A stretch of 64,000 nucleotides of DNA from Eubacterium sp. (lineage in GTDB: Bacteria > Bacillota > Clostridia > Oscillospirales > Acutalibacteraceae). The DNA is taken from contig JAFLRY010000005.1 of NCBI GenBank assembly GCA_022511205.1, forward strand, positions 25,005-89,004, given 5' to 3'. The notes beneath the pieces are model-generated. The model ran no database searches, had not been told where the DNA came from, and worked only from the letters and a program-made list of their open reading frames with translations. Each line of letters begins with the position of its first letter. Position 1 is the stretch's first letter. Made by a program: the position numbers and the translations under genes. Below, in pieces: positions 43,339 through 51,698 of the stretch.

Positions 43339-44475
43339 TTAGTATTCGTGGTAGTTTCCGAGGAATTTGAAATCCGGCAGCTCTGACGACAGCGCGCAGA
43401 GCAGATCAATAGTGGCTTCATCTTTAATATTCCCCATAAGATCCACGTAAAAATAATAATTGAAATATCCGTTTCCGATGGGACGCGATTCAAGCTTTGT
43501 TAAGTTGAGCCCCGCCATGGAAAATCTGCCGAGGAATCTGTAAAGAGATCCCGTTTTATGGGATTCGGGAATAGAGAAGATAAGCGAAATTTTATCAGCG
43601 TTCTTTTCAATGAGAAGCTTCTTTGATATAACGATAAATCTCGTTCTGTTATTACTTATATTTTGAATTTCGGTTTTTAGAATTTTAAGGCCGTATTTTT
43701 TGGCCGCCTCTTTCGGGCAAATGGCGGCGATATCCGTTCTGCCGCTTTCCGCAACGTATTTTGCCGCCGCGGCGGTGTTTGAAAAGTTTACGCCCGTAAA
43801 GCCGAAATCGTTTAAAAACTTTGAGCATTGGGCAAGGGCCTGAGGGTGGCTGTAAACCTTTTCGATATCCTCATATTTCGCGTTTTCGTTGGCGCAAAGG
43901 CAATGCTTGACCTCAAGGGAATACGAGCCAAGCACAAAAAATTTATATCTCATAACGAGATCGTAGGTCTCGTGAACGGAGCCTACCGTTGAGTTTTCTA
44001 TCGGAATAACGCCGAAGGGGGTTTCCCCCTTGTTCACCGCTTCAAAAACGTCCTCAAACCGTCTGCAATACTTGATCTCGGAATTCGGGAAAAGCCTTCT
44101 CGCCGCCATATCGGTGTTTCCGCCGTAAACGCCTGCGCAGGCAACAGCTCCCGTATTTGAGGTCAGCTCCTCATCGGTTATAGCCGCCATAACGGCTTCG
44201 CGAAGCTGCTTTCCGCCGCCCACGATCTTGTGCTGCAGGGCGCGGGAAGCGTCCATCGTTGCGGCAAAAACCGTTGCAACGGTGCTTCCGTGTTCGCCGC
44301 ATTTTTTCATAACGTCATCGAGAATTTCCCTCTCCCTCTGCTCGTTGAGAACGGGAAGCCCTCTCTTTACCTTATAATCCGCAACCTGCTCGGAAATCTT
44401 CATTCTCTTCATAAGCAGCGGGATCATCTGCTCGTCTATTTCGTCTATCTGTTTTCTTAAATCAAGTAAATCCAT
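43339..44475 (-). CDS. pheA: Bifunctional chorismate mutase / prephenate dehydratase
   Basis: This is a 378-residue P-protein making phenylpyruvate from chorismate. Residues 1-85 are an AroQ chorismate mutase (DLLDLRKQIDEIDEQMIPLLMKR start, VADYKVKRGLPV), residues 108-290 a prephenate dehydratase (GVYGGNTDMAARRLFP, GVIPIENSTVGSV, and the catalytic Thr-Arg-Phe in NRTRFIVI), and residues 300-378 an ACT domain (PESHKTGSLYRFL, NLTKLESRP), the phenylalanine feedback site. It is the last gene of the aromatic operon. Confidence 0.95.
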   Translation of the reverse strand: MDLLDLRKQIDEIDEQMIPLLMKRMKISEQVADYKVKRGLPVLNEQREREILDDVMKKCGEHGSTVATVFAATMDASRALQHKIVGGGKQLREAVMAAITDEELTSNTGAVACAGVYGGNTDMAARRLFPNSEIKYCRRFEDVFEAVNKGETPFGVIPIENSTVGSVHETYDLVMRYKFFVLGSYSLEVKHCLCANENAKYEDIEKVYSHPQALAQCSKFLNDFGFTGVNFSNTAAAAKYVAESGRTDIAAICPKEAAKKYGLKILKTEIQNISNNRTRFIVISKKLLIEKNADKISLIFSIPESHKTGSLYRFLGRFSMAGLNLTKLESRPIGNGYFNYYFYVDLMGNIKDEATIDLLCALSSELPDFKFLGNYHEY

Positions 44476-44510
44476 TATGTTAACTGTCCTCTAATTCGTT
44501 CTTTGAGTTT

Positions 44511-45584
44511 TCACATCATCATATCAAGCAGCACCAGCGCAGTAATTGCCTCGATAACAGGCACGGCGCGGGGTACTACGCAGGGGTCGTGTCTGCCGTT
44601 GACCACCAGCGTTTCGTTTTCCATGGTTTGGAGATTAACGCTTTTCTGCGGTGTTGAGATCGACGGCGTCGGCTTAAGCACTACCGAGAAAACGATCGGC
44701 GCGCCGCTGGTCATTCCGCCGAGAACTCCGCCGTTATGGTTTGTGATAAGGCTGACCTGGCCGTCCTTGATCTCGTAGCCGTCATTCGCTTCACTGCCAA
44801 GCATTTCCGCAAAGCCGAAGCCCTCGCCGAACTGAACGCCCTTAACTGCGGGAACGCCGAAAAGCGCGGCGGAAAACCTGCTTTCAACCGTATCGAATAT
44901 ATTCGCGCCGATGCCGACGGGCAAGCCGATAGCAGCGCATTCAATGATCCCGCCAACGGAGTTGCCCTGAAGCCGTGCGTTTTCAATAACCGTGCGCATC
45001 TCCAGCTCCTTTTCGGCGCTGATCGTTGCGAAAGCGTCATTTGAAAGCACATCGAGAAGCTCCGGCGAAATATCGTTTTTATCAAAATTTTTATCGCAGA
45101 CGCCGCCTATCCTGCTGATATGCGCGCCTATTTTAATTCCCTTTTCTTCAAGTATCTGCTTAGCTATTGCGCCCGCAAAAACTATGGGCGCGGTAAGTCT
45201 GCCGCTGAAATGTCCGCCGCCGCGGATATCGTTGTTTCCGCCGTATTTCACGTAGGCGGGATAATCGCTGTGACCCGGGCGCGGCACGGCCATAAGATTG
45301 CCGTAATCGCCGCTTTTCGTATTGGTATTTTCAATGGTCATCGCCAGGGGCGCACCGGTGGTAACGCCGTTCAGCACTCCACTGAGAATATGCGGCGTGT
45401 CACTTTCTTTTCGCGCCGTGGCGGTTTTATCCTTGCCGGGAGCGCGGCGCGCCATCTCTTTATCGATCTTATCAAAATCAAGCTTTATGCCGCCGGGCAG
45501 ACCGTCTATAACGCAGCCGATCGCCTCGCCGTGGCTTTCGCCGAAAACCGAAAGCTTGATTTTATTCCCTATCACCGATGACAT
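44511..45584 (-). CDS. aroC: Chorismate synthase
   Basis: This is a 357-residue FMN-dependent chorismate synthase, last step of the shikimate pathway. Signatures GESHGEAIGCVIDGLPGG, RRAPGKDKTATARKE, DIRGGGHFSGRLTAP and the C-terminal NGRHDPCVVPRAVPV are all present. The start is the ATG at 45582-45584 behind GGAGG; it lies inside the end of aroA (23-base overlap). The reaction removes the C3 phosphate from EPSP. Confidence 0.96.
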   Translation of the reverse strand: MSSVIGNKIKLSVFGESHGEAIGCVIDGLPGGIKLDFDKIDKEMARRAPGKDKTATARKESDTPHILSGVLNGVTTGAPLAMTIENTNTKSGDYGNLMAVPRPGHSDYPAYVKYGGNNDIRGGGHFSGRLTAPIVFAGAIAKQILEEKGIKIGAHISRIGGVCDKNFDKNDISPELLDVLSNDAFATISAEKELEMRTVIENARLQGNSVGGIIECAAIGLPVGIGANIFDTVESRFSAALFGVPAVKGVQFGEGFGFAEMLGSEANDGYEIKDGQVSLITNHNGGVLGGMTSGAPIVFSVVLKPTPSISTPQKSVNLQTMENETLVVNGRHDPCVVPRAVPVIEAITALVLLDMMM

Positions 45585-46773
45585 TTGCTTTTCCTCCAAG
45601 CCTGTTGTAATCCTCAAAAAACGCGGGATACGTTTTGTTTACGCTGTCCGCCTGCGTGATCTCCGTTTCGCCGCCGGCAAACAACGCCGCAATGCTGAAT
45701 GCCATAACGATCCTATGATCGTTGTAGCCGTCAAGCTGAGCGCCGTTAACGGCTGAACCCGTAATAATCATTCCGTCGCGGGTCTCCTCAACCTGAACGC
45801 CCATTTTCTTCAGATTCGTTACTACGCTTTCAATCCTGTCGGACTCCTTATATCTGAGCCTTTCCGCGCCTGTTATAATGGTTTTACCCTCGGCAAACGC
45901 CGCGGTCACGGCTATCGCGGGAACGGTATCGGGGATATCGGTAACGTCCACCTCTATTCCGTGAAGCGCTGATTTCCTGCAGCGAATACCGCTTTCATTC
46001 ATTTCTATATCCGCACCAAAACGCCTGATGATATCGACGATTTCCTTATCTCCCTGGGCGGAATCGGCACGGAGACCTTTCAGCGTTACGTCGCCGCCGA
46101 TCGCGCCCGCCGCAAGGAAAAACGCCGCCTGCGACCAGTCGGATTCAACGATATAATCTCTTTGAATATACTTTTGATTCCCTTTTACGAAATAACCGTA
46201 TTCCGTTTCCCCAATGGCAACGCCGAAATCGCTTAAAACCTTTATCGTGAGATCAACGTAGGGCTTGCTTTCCAGCTTCGTGGTGAGGACGATTTCGCTA
46301 TCCTCCTCAAGAATGGGAAGCGCCAGGAGAAGCCCGGTTATATACTGGGAGCTGATATTGCCGGCGATCTCATATCTACCTCCGGTCAGCTTTCCCTCAA
46401 TAGTGACGGGAAGCTTGCCGTTTGAAACACACTTAACGCCGTGTTCGGGAAAGAGCCTTAAATAATCGCCGATAGGTCTTTCGGGAAGTCTGCCGGAGCC
46501 AATAAAAGTAACGTTTTTGCCCAATGCAGCCGCCACGGGAAGCATAAATCTTAAGGTGTTTCCCGATTCAATGCAATCAACGGTATCATCACCGTTTCGC
46601 AAGGCGGTGATCGCCTGCTGCATTGCCCTCATATCCTTTGAATCAATGATCGGCTTAACGCTTCCGCCGCCCGCCAAAAAGGAGCAGGCAAGCGCTCTGT
46701 GAGCCGCCGATTTGCTGGGCGGCATCGTAACGATTCCGTTTAAAATTGAATTTTCGAGTATAACTCTGCTCAT
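45562..46773 (-). CDS. aroA: 3-phosphoshikimate 1-carboxyvinyltransferase (EPSP synthase)
   Basis: This is a 403-residue EPSP synthase joining phosphoenolpyruvate to shikimate-3-phosphate. PPSKSAAHRALACSFLAGG near the start, ESGNTLRFMLP, SSQYITGLLLALP, the core DWSQAAFFLAAGAI, and the ERLRYKESDR motif fit the family. The glyphosate-contact stretch reads GNTLRFML with no obvious class II marks. Its start follows aroB by one base with no strong site, implying translational coupling. Confidence 0.95.
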   Translation of the reverse strand: MSRVILENSILNGIVTMPPSKSAAHRALACSFLAGGGSVKPIIDSKDMRAMQQAITALRNGDDTVDCIESGNTLRFMLPVAAALGKNVTFIGSGRLPERPIGDYLRLFPEHGVKCVSNGKLPVTIEGKLTGGRYEIAGNISSQYITGLLLALPILEEDSEIVLTTKLESKPYVDLTIKVLSDFGVAIGETEYGYFVKGNQKYIQRDYIVESDWSQAAFFLAAGAIGGDVTLKGLRADSAQGDKEIVDIIRRFGADIEMNESGIRCRKSALHGIEVDVTDIPDTVPAIAVTAAFAEGKTIITGAERLRYKESDRIESVVTNLKKMGVQVEETRDGMIITGSAVNGAQLDGYNDHRIVMAFSIAALFAGGETEITQADSVNKTYPAFFEDYNRLGGKANVIGDRE

Positions 46774-46774
46774 T

Positions 46775-47824
46775 TTATAAATTAAATAATTCTCCTATTT
46801 TTTCGTTTTCAACGGGGTGAATGAAGCTTTCCCCAATCGCTTTCAGCATTATAAATTTAATGCCTGCGCCCGTGCGCTTTTTATCGCTATACATCGCGCC
46901 TACGATATCCTTAACTGAATTCTCGTCTTTCGTTGCAAGGCCGTATTTTTCAAGCACTTTCTTGATTCTGTCCGCCGTGCCTGCTTCCGTCAGCCCCGTT
47001 CTTTCGCCCGCTTCGCTGATCATAAGCATTCCGATGCCGACTGCTTCTCCGTGGGAAACACCCGTGAAATTATGAAGCTTTTCTATTCCGTGTCCCGCCG
47101 TGTGACCGAAATTGAGAAGCGCTCTTTCGCCCGCTTCCTTTTCGTCGCGCTCAACAACGCCGCGCTTGATATCAACGCACTCAAAAATGATATCCTCAAT
47201 GGAAGCCTTCACGTCTTCCCTTTCGATTCTCTCAAAAAGCTCGGCGGACTTGATGCAACCGTATTTGATGACCTCGCCCACACCGTCTTTGAAATAATGC
47301 TCGGATAAAGTATCCAGCACGTTGGGATCAATAAGCACCAGCGAGGGCTGATGAAACGCACCGCAGAGGTTTTTACCTTGGGGCAGATCAACGCCCGTCT
47401 TTCCGCCAACGGAGGAATCCACCTGTGAAAGCAGGGTGGTGGGTATCTGTATGAACTGAATTCCTCTTAAATAGATCGCCGCCGCGAAGCCGGCCATATC
47501 GCCGCAAACGCCGCCGCCGAGAGCAACCACCGTATCCTCTCTTGTCAGTCCGCAGTCCGCAAGATATTCAACCATTTTGATAACCGTTTCGGTGGTCTTG
47601 GAGCTTTCGCCCGCGGGGAAAACATAATCGTAAACGGCAAAGCCCTCTTTTTCAAGACTGCCTTTAACCGTATCAAGATAGAGCGGCGCCACGTTCGTAT
47701 CGCTGATAACAGCGAGCTTCTTCGCCTTGGTAACGCCCGCTATATATTTGCCGCAGTCCTTGATTATTCCTTTTTCGATCAGTATATCGTATCCGCCGCC
47801 TACGCGGACAGTCAGTTTTTTCAT
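46775..47824 (-). CDS. aroB: 3-dehydroquinate synthase
   Basis: This is a 349-residue NAD- and metal-dependent enzyme making 3-dehydroquinate. VALGGGVCGDMAGFAAAIYLRG, PTTLLSQVDSSVGGKTGVD and NFGHTAGHGIEKL (metal His residues) are diagnostic. Its ATG overlaps the tyrA stop (TAATG) with GAGGAAA upstream. It is the second gene of the aromatic operon. Confidence 0.96.
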   Translation of the reverse strand: MKKLTVRVGGGYDILIEKGIIKDCGKYIAGVTKAKKLAVISDTNVAPLYLDTVKGSLEKEGFAVYDYVFPAGESSKTTETVIKMVEYLADCGLTREDTVVALGGGVCGDMAGFAAAIYLRGIQFIQIPTTLLSQVDSSVGGKTGVDLPQGKNLCGAFHQPSLVLIDPNVLDTLSEHYFKDGVGEVIKYGCIKSAELFERIEREDVKASIEDIIFECVDIKRGVVERDEKEAGERALLNFGHTAGHGIEKLHNFTGVSHGEAVGIGMLMISEAGERTGLTEAGTADRIKKVLEKYGLATKDENSVKDIVGAMYSDKKRTGAGIKFIMLKAIGESFIHPVENEKIGELFNL

Positions 47825-48648
47825 TAGCCTATTTCCTCTTTGATCCTGTTTGCCTGCGCCATTAAGTCGATAAGAATGTCTCGGTCCTCATCCTGAATGG
47901 CGGCTCTGAATTTTTCAAGGTTGTTTACGAGATCGTCTATCTCATTGATCAGCGGCTCTTTATTCGCAATGAAAAGCTCGCTCCACATTTCGCCGTTGAT
48001 TCGCGCAACTCGTGAAACGTCTCTGTAAGAACCCGCCGAAAAACCCGCGTGCTGAGGGGCGAGGGGACTGAGAACGTAGGAGCAGGCAAGAACGTGGGCG
48101 ATCTGCGAGGTAAAGGCGATCATCTCGTCGTGATGCTCGGGAGTGGTAACAACCGTCCTCTTAAAGCCCATTTCTCTCGCAAGCTCAAGAACGGTGTCTA
48201 TCTTAGACTTTGGCGCGTTCGTTGGGGTGCAGATAAATGAGGCATTGTCAAAAAGCGTAGGAAGGCTTGCGTCATAGCCCGAAACCTCGCGCCCCGCCAT
48301 GGGATGAGCGCCTATGTAATAAAAATCGAATTTTTCCTTTTCAAGGGTGCGGCAGATCATTGTTTTGATACCGCAGCTATCCGTTACGATGCTTCCCTTT
48401 TTGAACTTATCCCTGTTTTCCATAACGAAGGGAATGATCGCGTCCGTATAAAAGTTTATGATCGTGATATCCGCCTGCGGGATCAGCTCGTCAAGCGTGC
48501 CCGTTTCATCAATTGCGCCGTCCTCCAGCGCCTTGAGGGTAACGCTCTGCGTTCTGTTCCACCCGAGGATATAATGCGACGTATTCTTCTTTAAAGACTT
48601 TGCAATACTCGCGCCGATAAGACCGAGACCTGCAACTAATATTTTCAT
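47824..48648 (-). CDS. tyrA: Prephenate dehydrogenase
   Basis: This is a 274-residue NAD-dependent prephenate dehydrogenase leading to tyrosine. The Rossmann start MKILVAGLGLIGASIAKSL is clear; GAHPMAGREVSGY and the SQIAHVLACSYV segment with the catalytic His are present. The start is the ATG at 48646-48648 with GGTGGAAG upstream; the open frame extends 15 codons further but without a site. There is no ACT domain. It is the first gene of the operon tyrA-aroB-aroA-aroC-pheA. Confidence 0.94.
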   Translation of the reverse strand: MKILVAGLGLIGASIAKSLKKNTSHYILGWNRTQSVTLKALEDGAIDETGTLDELIPQADITIINFYTDAIIPFVMENRDKFKKGSIVTDSCGIKTMICRTLEKEKFDFYYIGAHPMAGREVSGYDASLPTLFDNASFICTPTNAPKSKIDTVLELAREMGFKRTVVTTPEHHDEMIAFTSQIAHVLACSYVLSPLAPQHAGFSAGSYRDVSRVARINGEMWSELFIANKEPLINEIDDLVNNLEKFRAAIQDEDRDILIDLMAQANRIKEEIG

Positions 48649-48681
48649 GCGTACTTCCACCAATACGATAGTTTCCATAAT

Positions 48682-48710
48682 ATGATAATACATAATTGGG
48701 GAGAAATCAA
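48682..48710 (-). promoter_or_regulatory. Promoter of the aromatic operon
   Basis: TTGATT and TATCAT with 17 bases between on the minus strand, about 34 bases before the tyrA start. No T-box, TRAP site or attenuator is visible in the short leader. Confidence 0.55.
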
Positions 48711-48746
48711 GAAAATTACTAATTAAATAATTATAAACAATAAGTA

Positions 48747-48775
48747 TTGTAAAAAATTATGGCAAGGTTTATAAT
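48747..48775 (+). promoter_or_regulatory. Promoter of the broken Nudix gene
   Basis: TTGTAA and TATAAT with 17 bases between, 26 bases before the Nudix start, divergent from the aromatic operon. The start also keeps an intact GGGAGG site, so the pseudogene retains its expression signals. Confidence 0.6.
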
Positions 48776-48801
48776 CAAATCAGTTAAGGGAGGTATGCGA
48801 A

Positions 48802-49545
48802 ATGGAAAATAAAGATTACATAAAATGGATACGAAGCAAGGTTGGACACGAGCGGGTCATTCTCAGCTTCGCCGGCGGCTGTGTTTACAATGACAAGGGC
48901 GAAGTGCTTTTGGGGAGAAGAGCCGATTATAAGGTTGAGGAAGCCGAACCCAAGTCGGTTTTAGCGGGCAGCTTTCCGCCGATACTGCGTTAAACGCCTT
49001 GACAATACGCAAGTATTCTCTTCACCGTTTGCCTTGCCTCGACGAAAATCTGCTCCACTAAAACTGCTTCACACCTCATAGCGAGAGATTTTAGAATGAT
49101 TTTTGTCTTTTAAGATGCAGGTGGGCTGGCGCCCACCAAATCGCAAAAGGCGAAAAGCAACTGAAATAACCGCTATGAGGCGGCTTGTGTTCGGCTCCCT
49201 CAACCTTAAAAATGGGGCTTCCCAGGCGGGGCAATGGAGCTGGGCGAAACCGCCGAAGAAACCGCAATCAGAGAGTACATGGAAGAAACGGGCTTAGAGG
49301 TTCGAGTAAAAAGGCTGATCGGCGTTTACAGCGGATATCTTGCAGATCACCCAAACGGCGATAAAGCGCAAAGCGTCGTTATTGCTTTTGAAATGGAGAT
49401 CGTCGGCGGCGAGTTGAAAATCAACGATGATGAATCGCTGGAACTGAAATTCTTCCCGATAGACGAAACCCCCGAACTGTTCTGCAAACAGCACGAGGAT
49501 ATGCTTGAGGATATTAAAAACAAACGCTACGGTGTATACAGATAA
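48802..49545 (+). pseudogene. Nudix hydrolase gene interrupted by a structured repeat
   Basis: The first 43 codons (MENKDYIKWIRSKVG ... GEVLLGRRADY) are a normal Nudix N-terminus. The frame then enters inserted DNA and stops at 48993. The missing rest resumes at 49213 with WGFPGGAMELGETAEETAIR, containing the complete Nudix box G-x5-E-x7-REYMEETG, and runs in a single frame to 49545. Joining the two parts yields a normal protein of about 155 residues. The insertion lies exactly between the Arg-Ala-Asp strand and the WGFPGG loop. A short product from an internal ATG at 49234 is conceivable but would lack the first half of the fold. Confidence 0.9.
48931..49207 (-). mobile_element. Structured inverted-repeat element, copy B
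   Basis: This is a 277-bp element in reverse orientation relative to copy A at 28.5 kb. Its ends AAGGTTGAGGAAGCCGAAC (left) and the complement of AAGGTTGAGGGAGCCGAAC (right) are inverted with one mismatch over 19 bases. It keeps the same helices: P1 CCTCATAGCG (49074) with CGCTATGAGG (49171), the hairpin GTGGGC-TGGC-GCCCAC (49121), and P2 GTTTTAGCGG (48958) with CCACTAAAAC (49055). Several positions differ from copy A on both sides of the helix, preserving pairing. A TA dinucleotide at each edge is a possible target duplication, but restoring the Nudix frame also needs a one-base change. Confidence 0.85.
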
Positions 49546-49550
49546 TTGAT

Positions 49551-49583
49551 AAAAAGCAGGAAGGTTTCGCCTTCCTGCTTTTT
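49551..49583 (+). terminator. Bidirectional terminator
   Basis: GCAGGAAGG and CCTTCCTGC pair around TTTCG, with A5 before and T5 after, between the convergent Nudix remnant and the kinase gene. Confidence 0.9.
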
Positions 49584-49597
49584 AACTATAAAAATAA

Positions 49598-50035
49598 TTA
49601 TGAAATTCTTTCGTTGATCTTACTGCAGATTTCTTCAATTACATCTTTACTGCTATCAAATCTGAAATCGTAAGCTCCGTCATCGAACATTCCGTGCTTT
49701 CTTTCAAGCATCTGTTCCACCGGCATTGGCAGATTGCCGTGCATTCTCGCTTTAAACCGCTCTTTGATGCTTTCGAGCTCGGCAACAACGAGAATTTTGA
49801 TTGCCCCCTCAGGCAGAAGATTGATATGCTCCTTTTCGGAAATAACGTAAATTATATTCCCGCTGAGCATCGCCTGTTTCAACTTTTCCTTGAACAAAGC
49901 CGTCGCTTCGCTTTCTGATTTCGCCATTCTGAGATAATCTTTGCCCGTTATGATCTCAGCATATAAAGATTTATTCAATTCATTTGCAAGGGTAGATTTT
50001 CCCGTACAGCTTTCTCCTATTATTCCAATAACCAT
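49598..50035 (-). CDS. P-loop nucleotide kinase-like protein
   Basis: This is a 145-residue protein with Walker A GESCTGKST at residues 7-15, and an Arg-rich lid-like region (ERFKARMHGNLP, MLERKHGMFDD). The size and layout recall small nucleoside or adenylate/cytidylate-like kinases and AAA_33 proteins. No substrate motif is decisive. It is the last gene of the four-gene minus-strand run that starts with the GH28 gene, 19 bases after the methyltransferase. Confidence 0.72.
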   Translation of the reverse strand: MVIGIIGESCTGKSTLANELNKSLYAEIITGKDYLRMAKSESEATALFKEKLKQAMLSGNIIYVISEKEHINLLPEGAIKILVVAELESIKERFKARMHGNLPMPVEQMLERKHGMFDDGAYDFRFDSSKDVIEEICSKINERIS

Positions 50036-50054
50036 ATTAATTTTCCAATTCCTT

Positions 50055-50837
50055 TTATTTAGCTATAAACATTCCGTACTCTTTCGGAATGCGGATAATT
50101 CCGTTTTGTGTTGCGGAATTCAGTCTTTCGATTATTAATTCACGCGGCAAAGATCCGAGCTTGCTCATCTTCCCCGCGGAATAGATATAATCCGCAAGGT
50201 CGTTCACGTCCGTAACCTCCAGCGCATCCTCGCAATCTCTTCGCTCCACGCTCAAAAAGTAATTACTTAGAATCTCCCCGCCGTTTTGAAGCGTGAAAAT
50301 TTTATCTTTCTTCTCCGTGTCGATGATATCCGCAAACAGTTTTTCAAGATGTTCCATTATACCGTTTTCGCCGTAGGTAGCGCAGTAAAACTTTCCCTGC
50401 GGTTTTAACACCCTGCGAACCTCGCTGAGCGCTTTGCTCAAATCCGGAACGTGATAGAGCATCATATTCGCAATTACAATATCAAAGAAGTTATCATCAA
50501 ACGGAATATTCTGTATGTCGATTATTTCAAAATCAATGCCACTTTCGGCAGAAACGTTTTTCCTCGCCGCCGCAAGCATATTTACTGAAACATCAGAGAG
50601 TATAAGGCTGCAATTTTTCGGTAACAGCTTGATATTTTTGCTCCACATACTGCCGTTTCCGCAACCCAGTTCAAGGATTTTACAGCCTTCAAAAAGCTCG
50701 TATTGCTGAAATATCCAATTGCCAAAACCCTGCTTATTCACGCTGTATTTTTGATGGATCGCTATCCTGATATCAAGCTTTTCAGAATCGGCATACTGCT
50801 CTTTTACCGCTTTTTCATCACGAATATTATCGCTCAT
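50055..50837 (-). CDS. Class I SAM-dependent methyltransferase
   Basis: This is a 260-residue methyltransferase. Motif I is ILELGCGNGSMW (near residue 54), the acidic loop LILSDVS follows, motif with IVIANMMLYHVPDLSKAL is the post-motif region, and VLKPQGKFYCATYG fits the Methyltransf_11/UbiE-like fold. The substrate is unknown: small molecule or lipid is more likely than DNA, as no target-recognition domain is present. It follows the exonuclease gene by 18 bases. Confidence 0.85.
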   Translation of the reverse strand: MSDNIRDEKAVKEQYADSEKLDIRIAIHQKYSVNKQGFGNWIFQQYELFEGCKILELGCGNGSMWSKNIKLLPKNCSLILSDVSVNMLAAARKNVSAESGIDFEIIDIQNIPFDDNFFDIVIANMMLYHVPDLSKALSEVRRVLKPQGKFYCATYGENGIMEHLEKLFADIIDTEKKDKIFTLQNGGEILSNYFLSVERRDCEDALEVTDVNDLADYIYSAGKMSKLGSLPRELIIERLNSATQNGIIRIPKEYGMFIAK

Positions 50838-50855
50838 ATCGCATCGCTTCCGTTT

Positions 50856-51698
50856 TTATTTTAATCCGATTTCTTTTAGGACTTCGCCCGTGGTTATGCC
50901 GCTATAGACGTATCGCAATTTCTCCATTTCAAAGGGTATTGCGGCGTCGTTTTCAAGCTTTATCAATTGCCGATTTGTTTTCAGCCGCTCGGTGTTGCGG
51001 ATTATTGATTCACGCACTGAGTGCATCGCGATTTCATCACGGTGAGCTATAATGCCGTCAAGCGTGCCGAAGGTGTTCAGCAGTTTGGCGGCAGTTTTTA
51101 CGCCGATCTTTTCCGCGCCCTTGATATTATCCGCCTTGTCACCCGTGAGCGATTTGAAATCGGCATACTGCGCCGGGGTTATGCCGAATTTATCCGCAAT
51201 ATACTTTTCATCGCAGAGCACGGTTTTTTCGCCCCTATAGCGAAGGACGGTCACGTTTTCGCTGATAAGCTGAAAAAAGTCGCTGTCAAAGGACGATATG
51301 ATAATCTCGGTATCATTGGCGTATGTAAAGGCATAAGCGGCGATAGCGTCGTCCGTTTCGCAGTCGGTCATTTCCGCGTGCTTTATGCCTAAATGATCAA
51401 GCGCGCGGTAAACATCGGGAAGCTGAGAAAAAGGATTATCCGCCTCGCCGACTTCCGAATAATCAATGCGGTTCGCCTTGTAGTTGGTGTCAAGCGATTT
51501 GCGGGCATTCTCGTGTTGACCGTCAAACAATACGGTGACATGGGTAGGCTTTATCATTCTGATGATCTTGAGCAACGCGCCGACAAAGCCGAGCGTTCCT
51601 TGGATGGCCCTGCCTTCCTTGTTTACGATGCGTGCCGGCACACCGAAAAACATTTGAAAAAGCAGATTTGAGCCGTCAACGATCAGCAATCTGTTCAT
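50856..51698 (-). CDS. 5'-3' exonuclease / flap endonuclease, Pol I N-domain type
   Basis: This is a 280-residue nuclease equivalent to the N-terminal domain of DNA polymerase I or the stand-alone Xni/YpcP. Metal-binding acids are at IVDGSNLLF, DCETDDAIAAY, SFDSDFFQLI, and GDKADNIKG; the H3TH motif GAEKIGVKTAAKLLNTFGT follows. It processes Okazaki fragment flaps and RNA primers. It overlaps the GH28 stop (ATGA), so it is translated from the same message, an odd partner for a pectinase-like gene. Confidence 0.92.
   Translation of the reverse strand: MNRLLIVDGSNLLFQMFFGVPARIVNKEGRAIQGTLGFVGALLKIIRMIKPTHVTVLFDGQHENARKSLDTNYKANRIDYSEVGEADNPFSQLPDVYRALDHLGIKHAEMTDCETDDAIAAYAFTYANDTEIIISSFDSDFFQLISENVTVLRYRGEKTVLCDEKYIADKFGITPAQYADFKSLTGDKADNIKGAEKIGVKTAAKLLNTFGTLDGIIAHRDEIAMHSVRESIIRNTERLKTNRQLIKLENDAAIPFEMEKLRYVYSGITTGEVLKEIGLK

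Noticed and set aside
48649..48681. Attenuator or T-box for the aromatic operon
   Set aside because: The leader is too short and has no hairpin or Trp/Phe/Tyr-codon leader peptide.
48931..49207. Insertion sequence with its own transposase
   Set aside because: The element is only 277 bp, with no open frame of meaningful length; it can only be non-autonomous.
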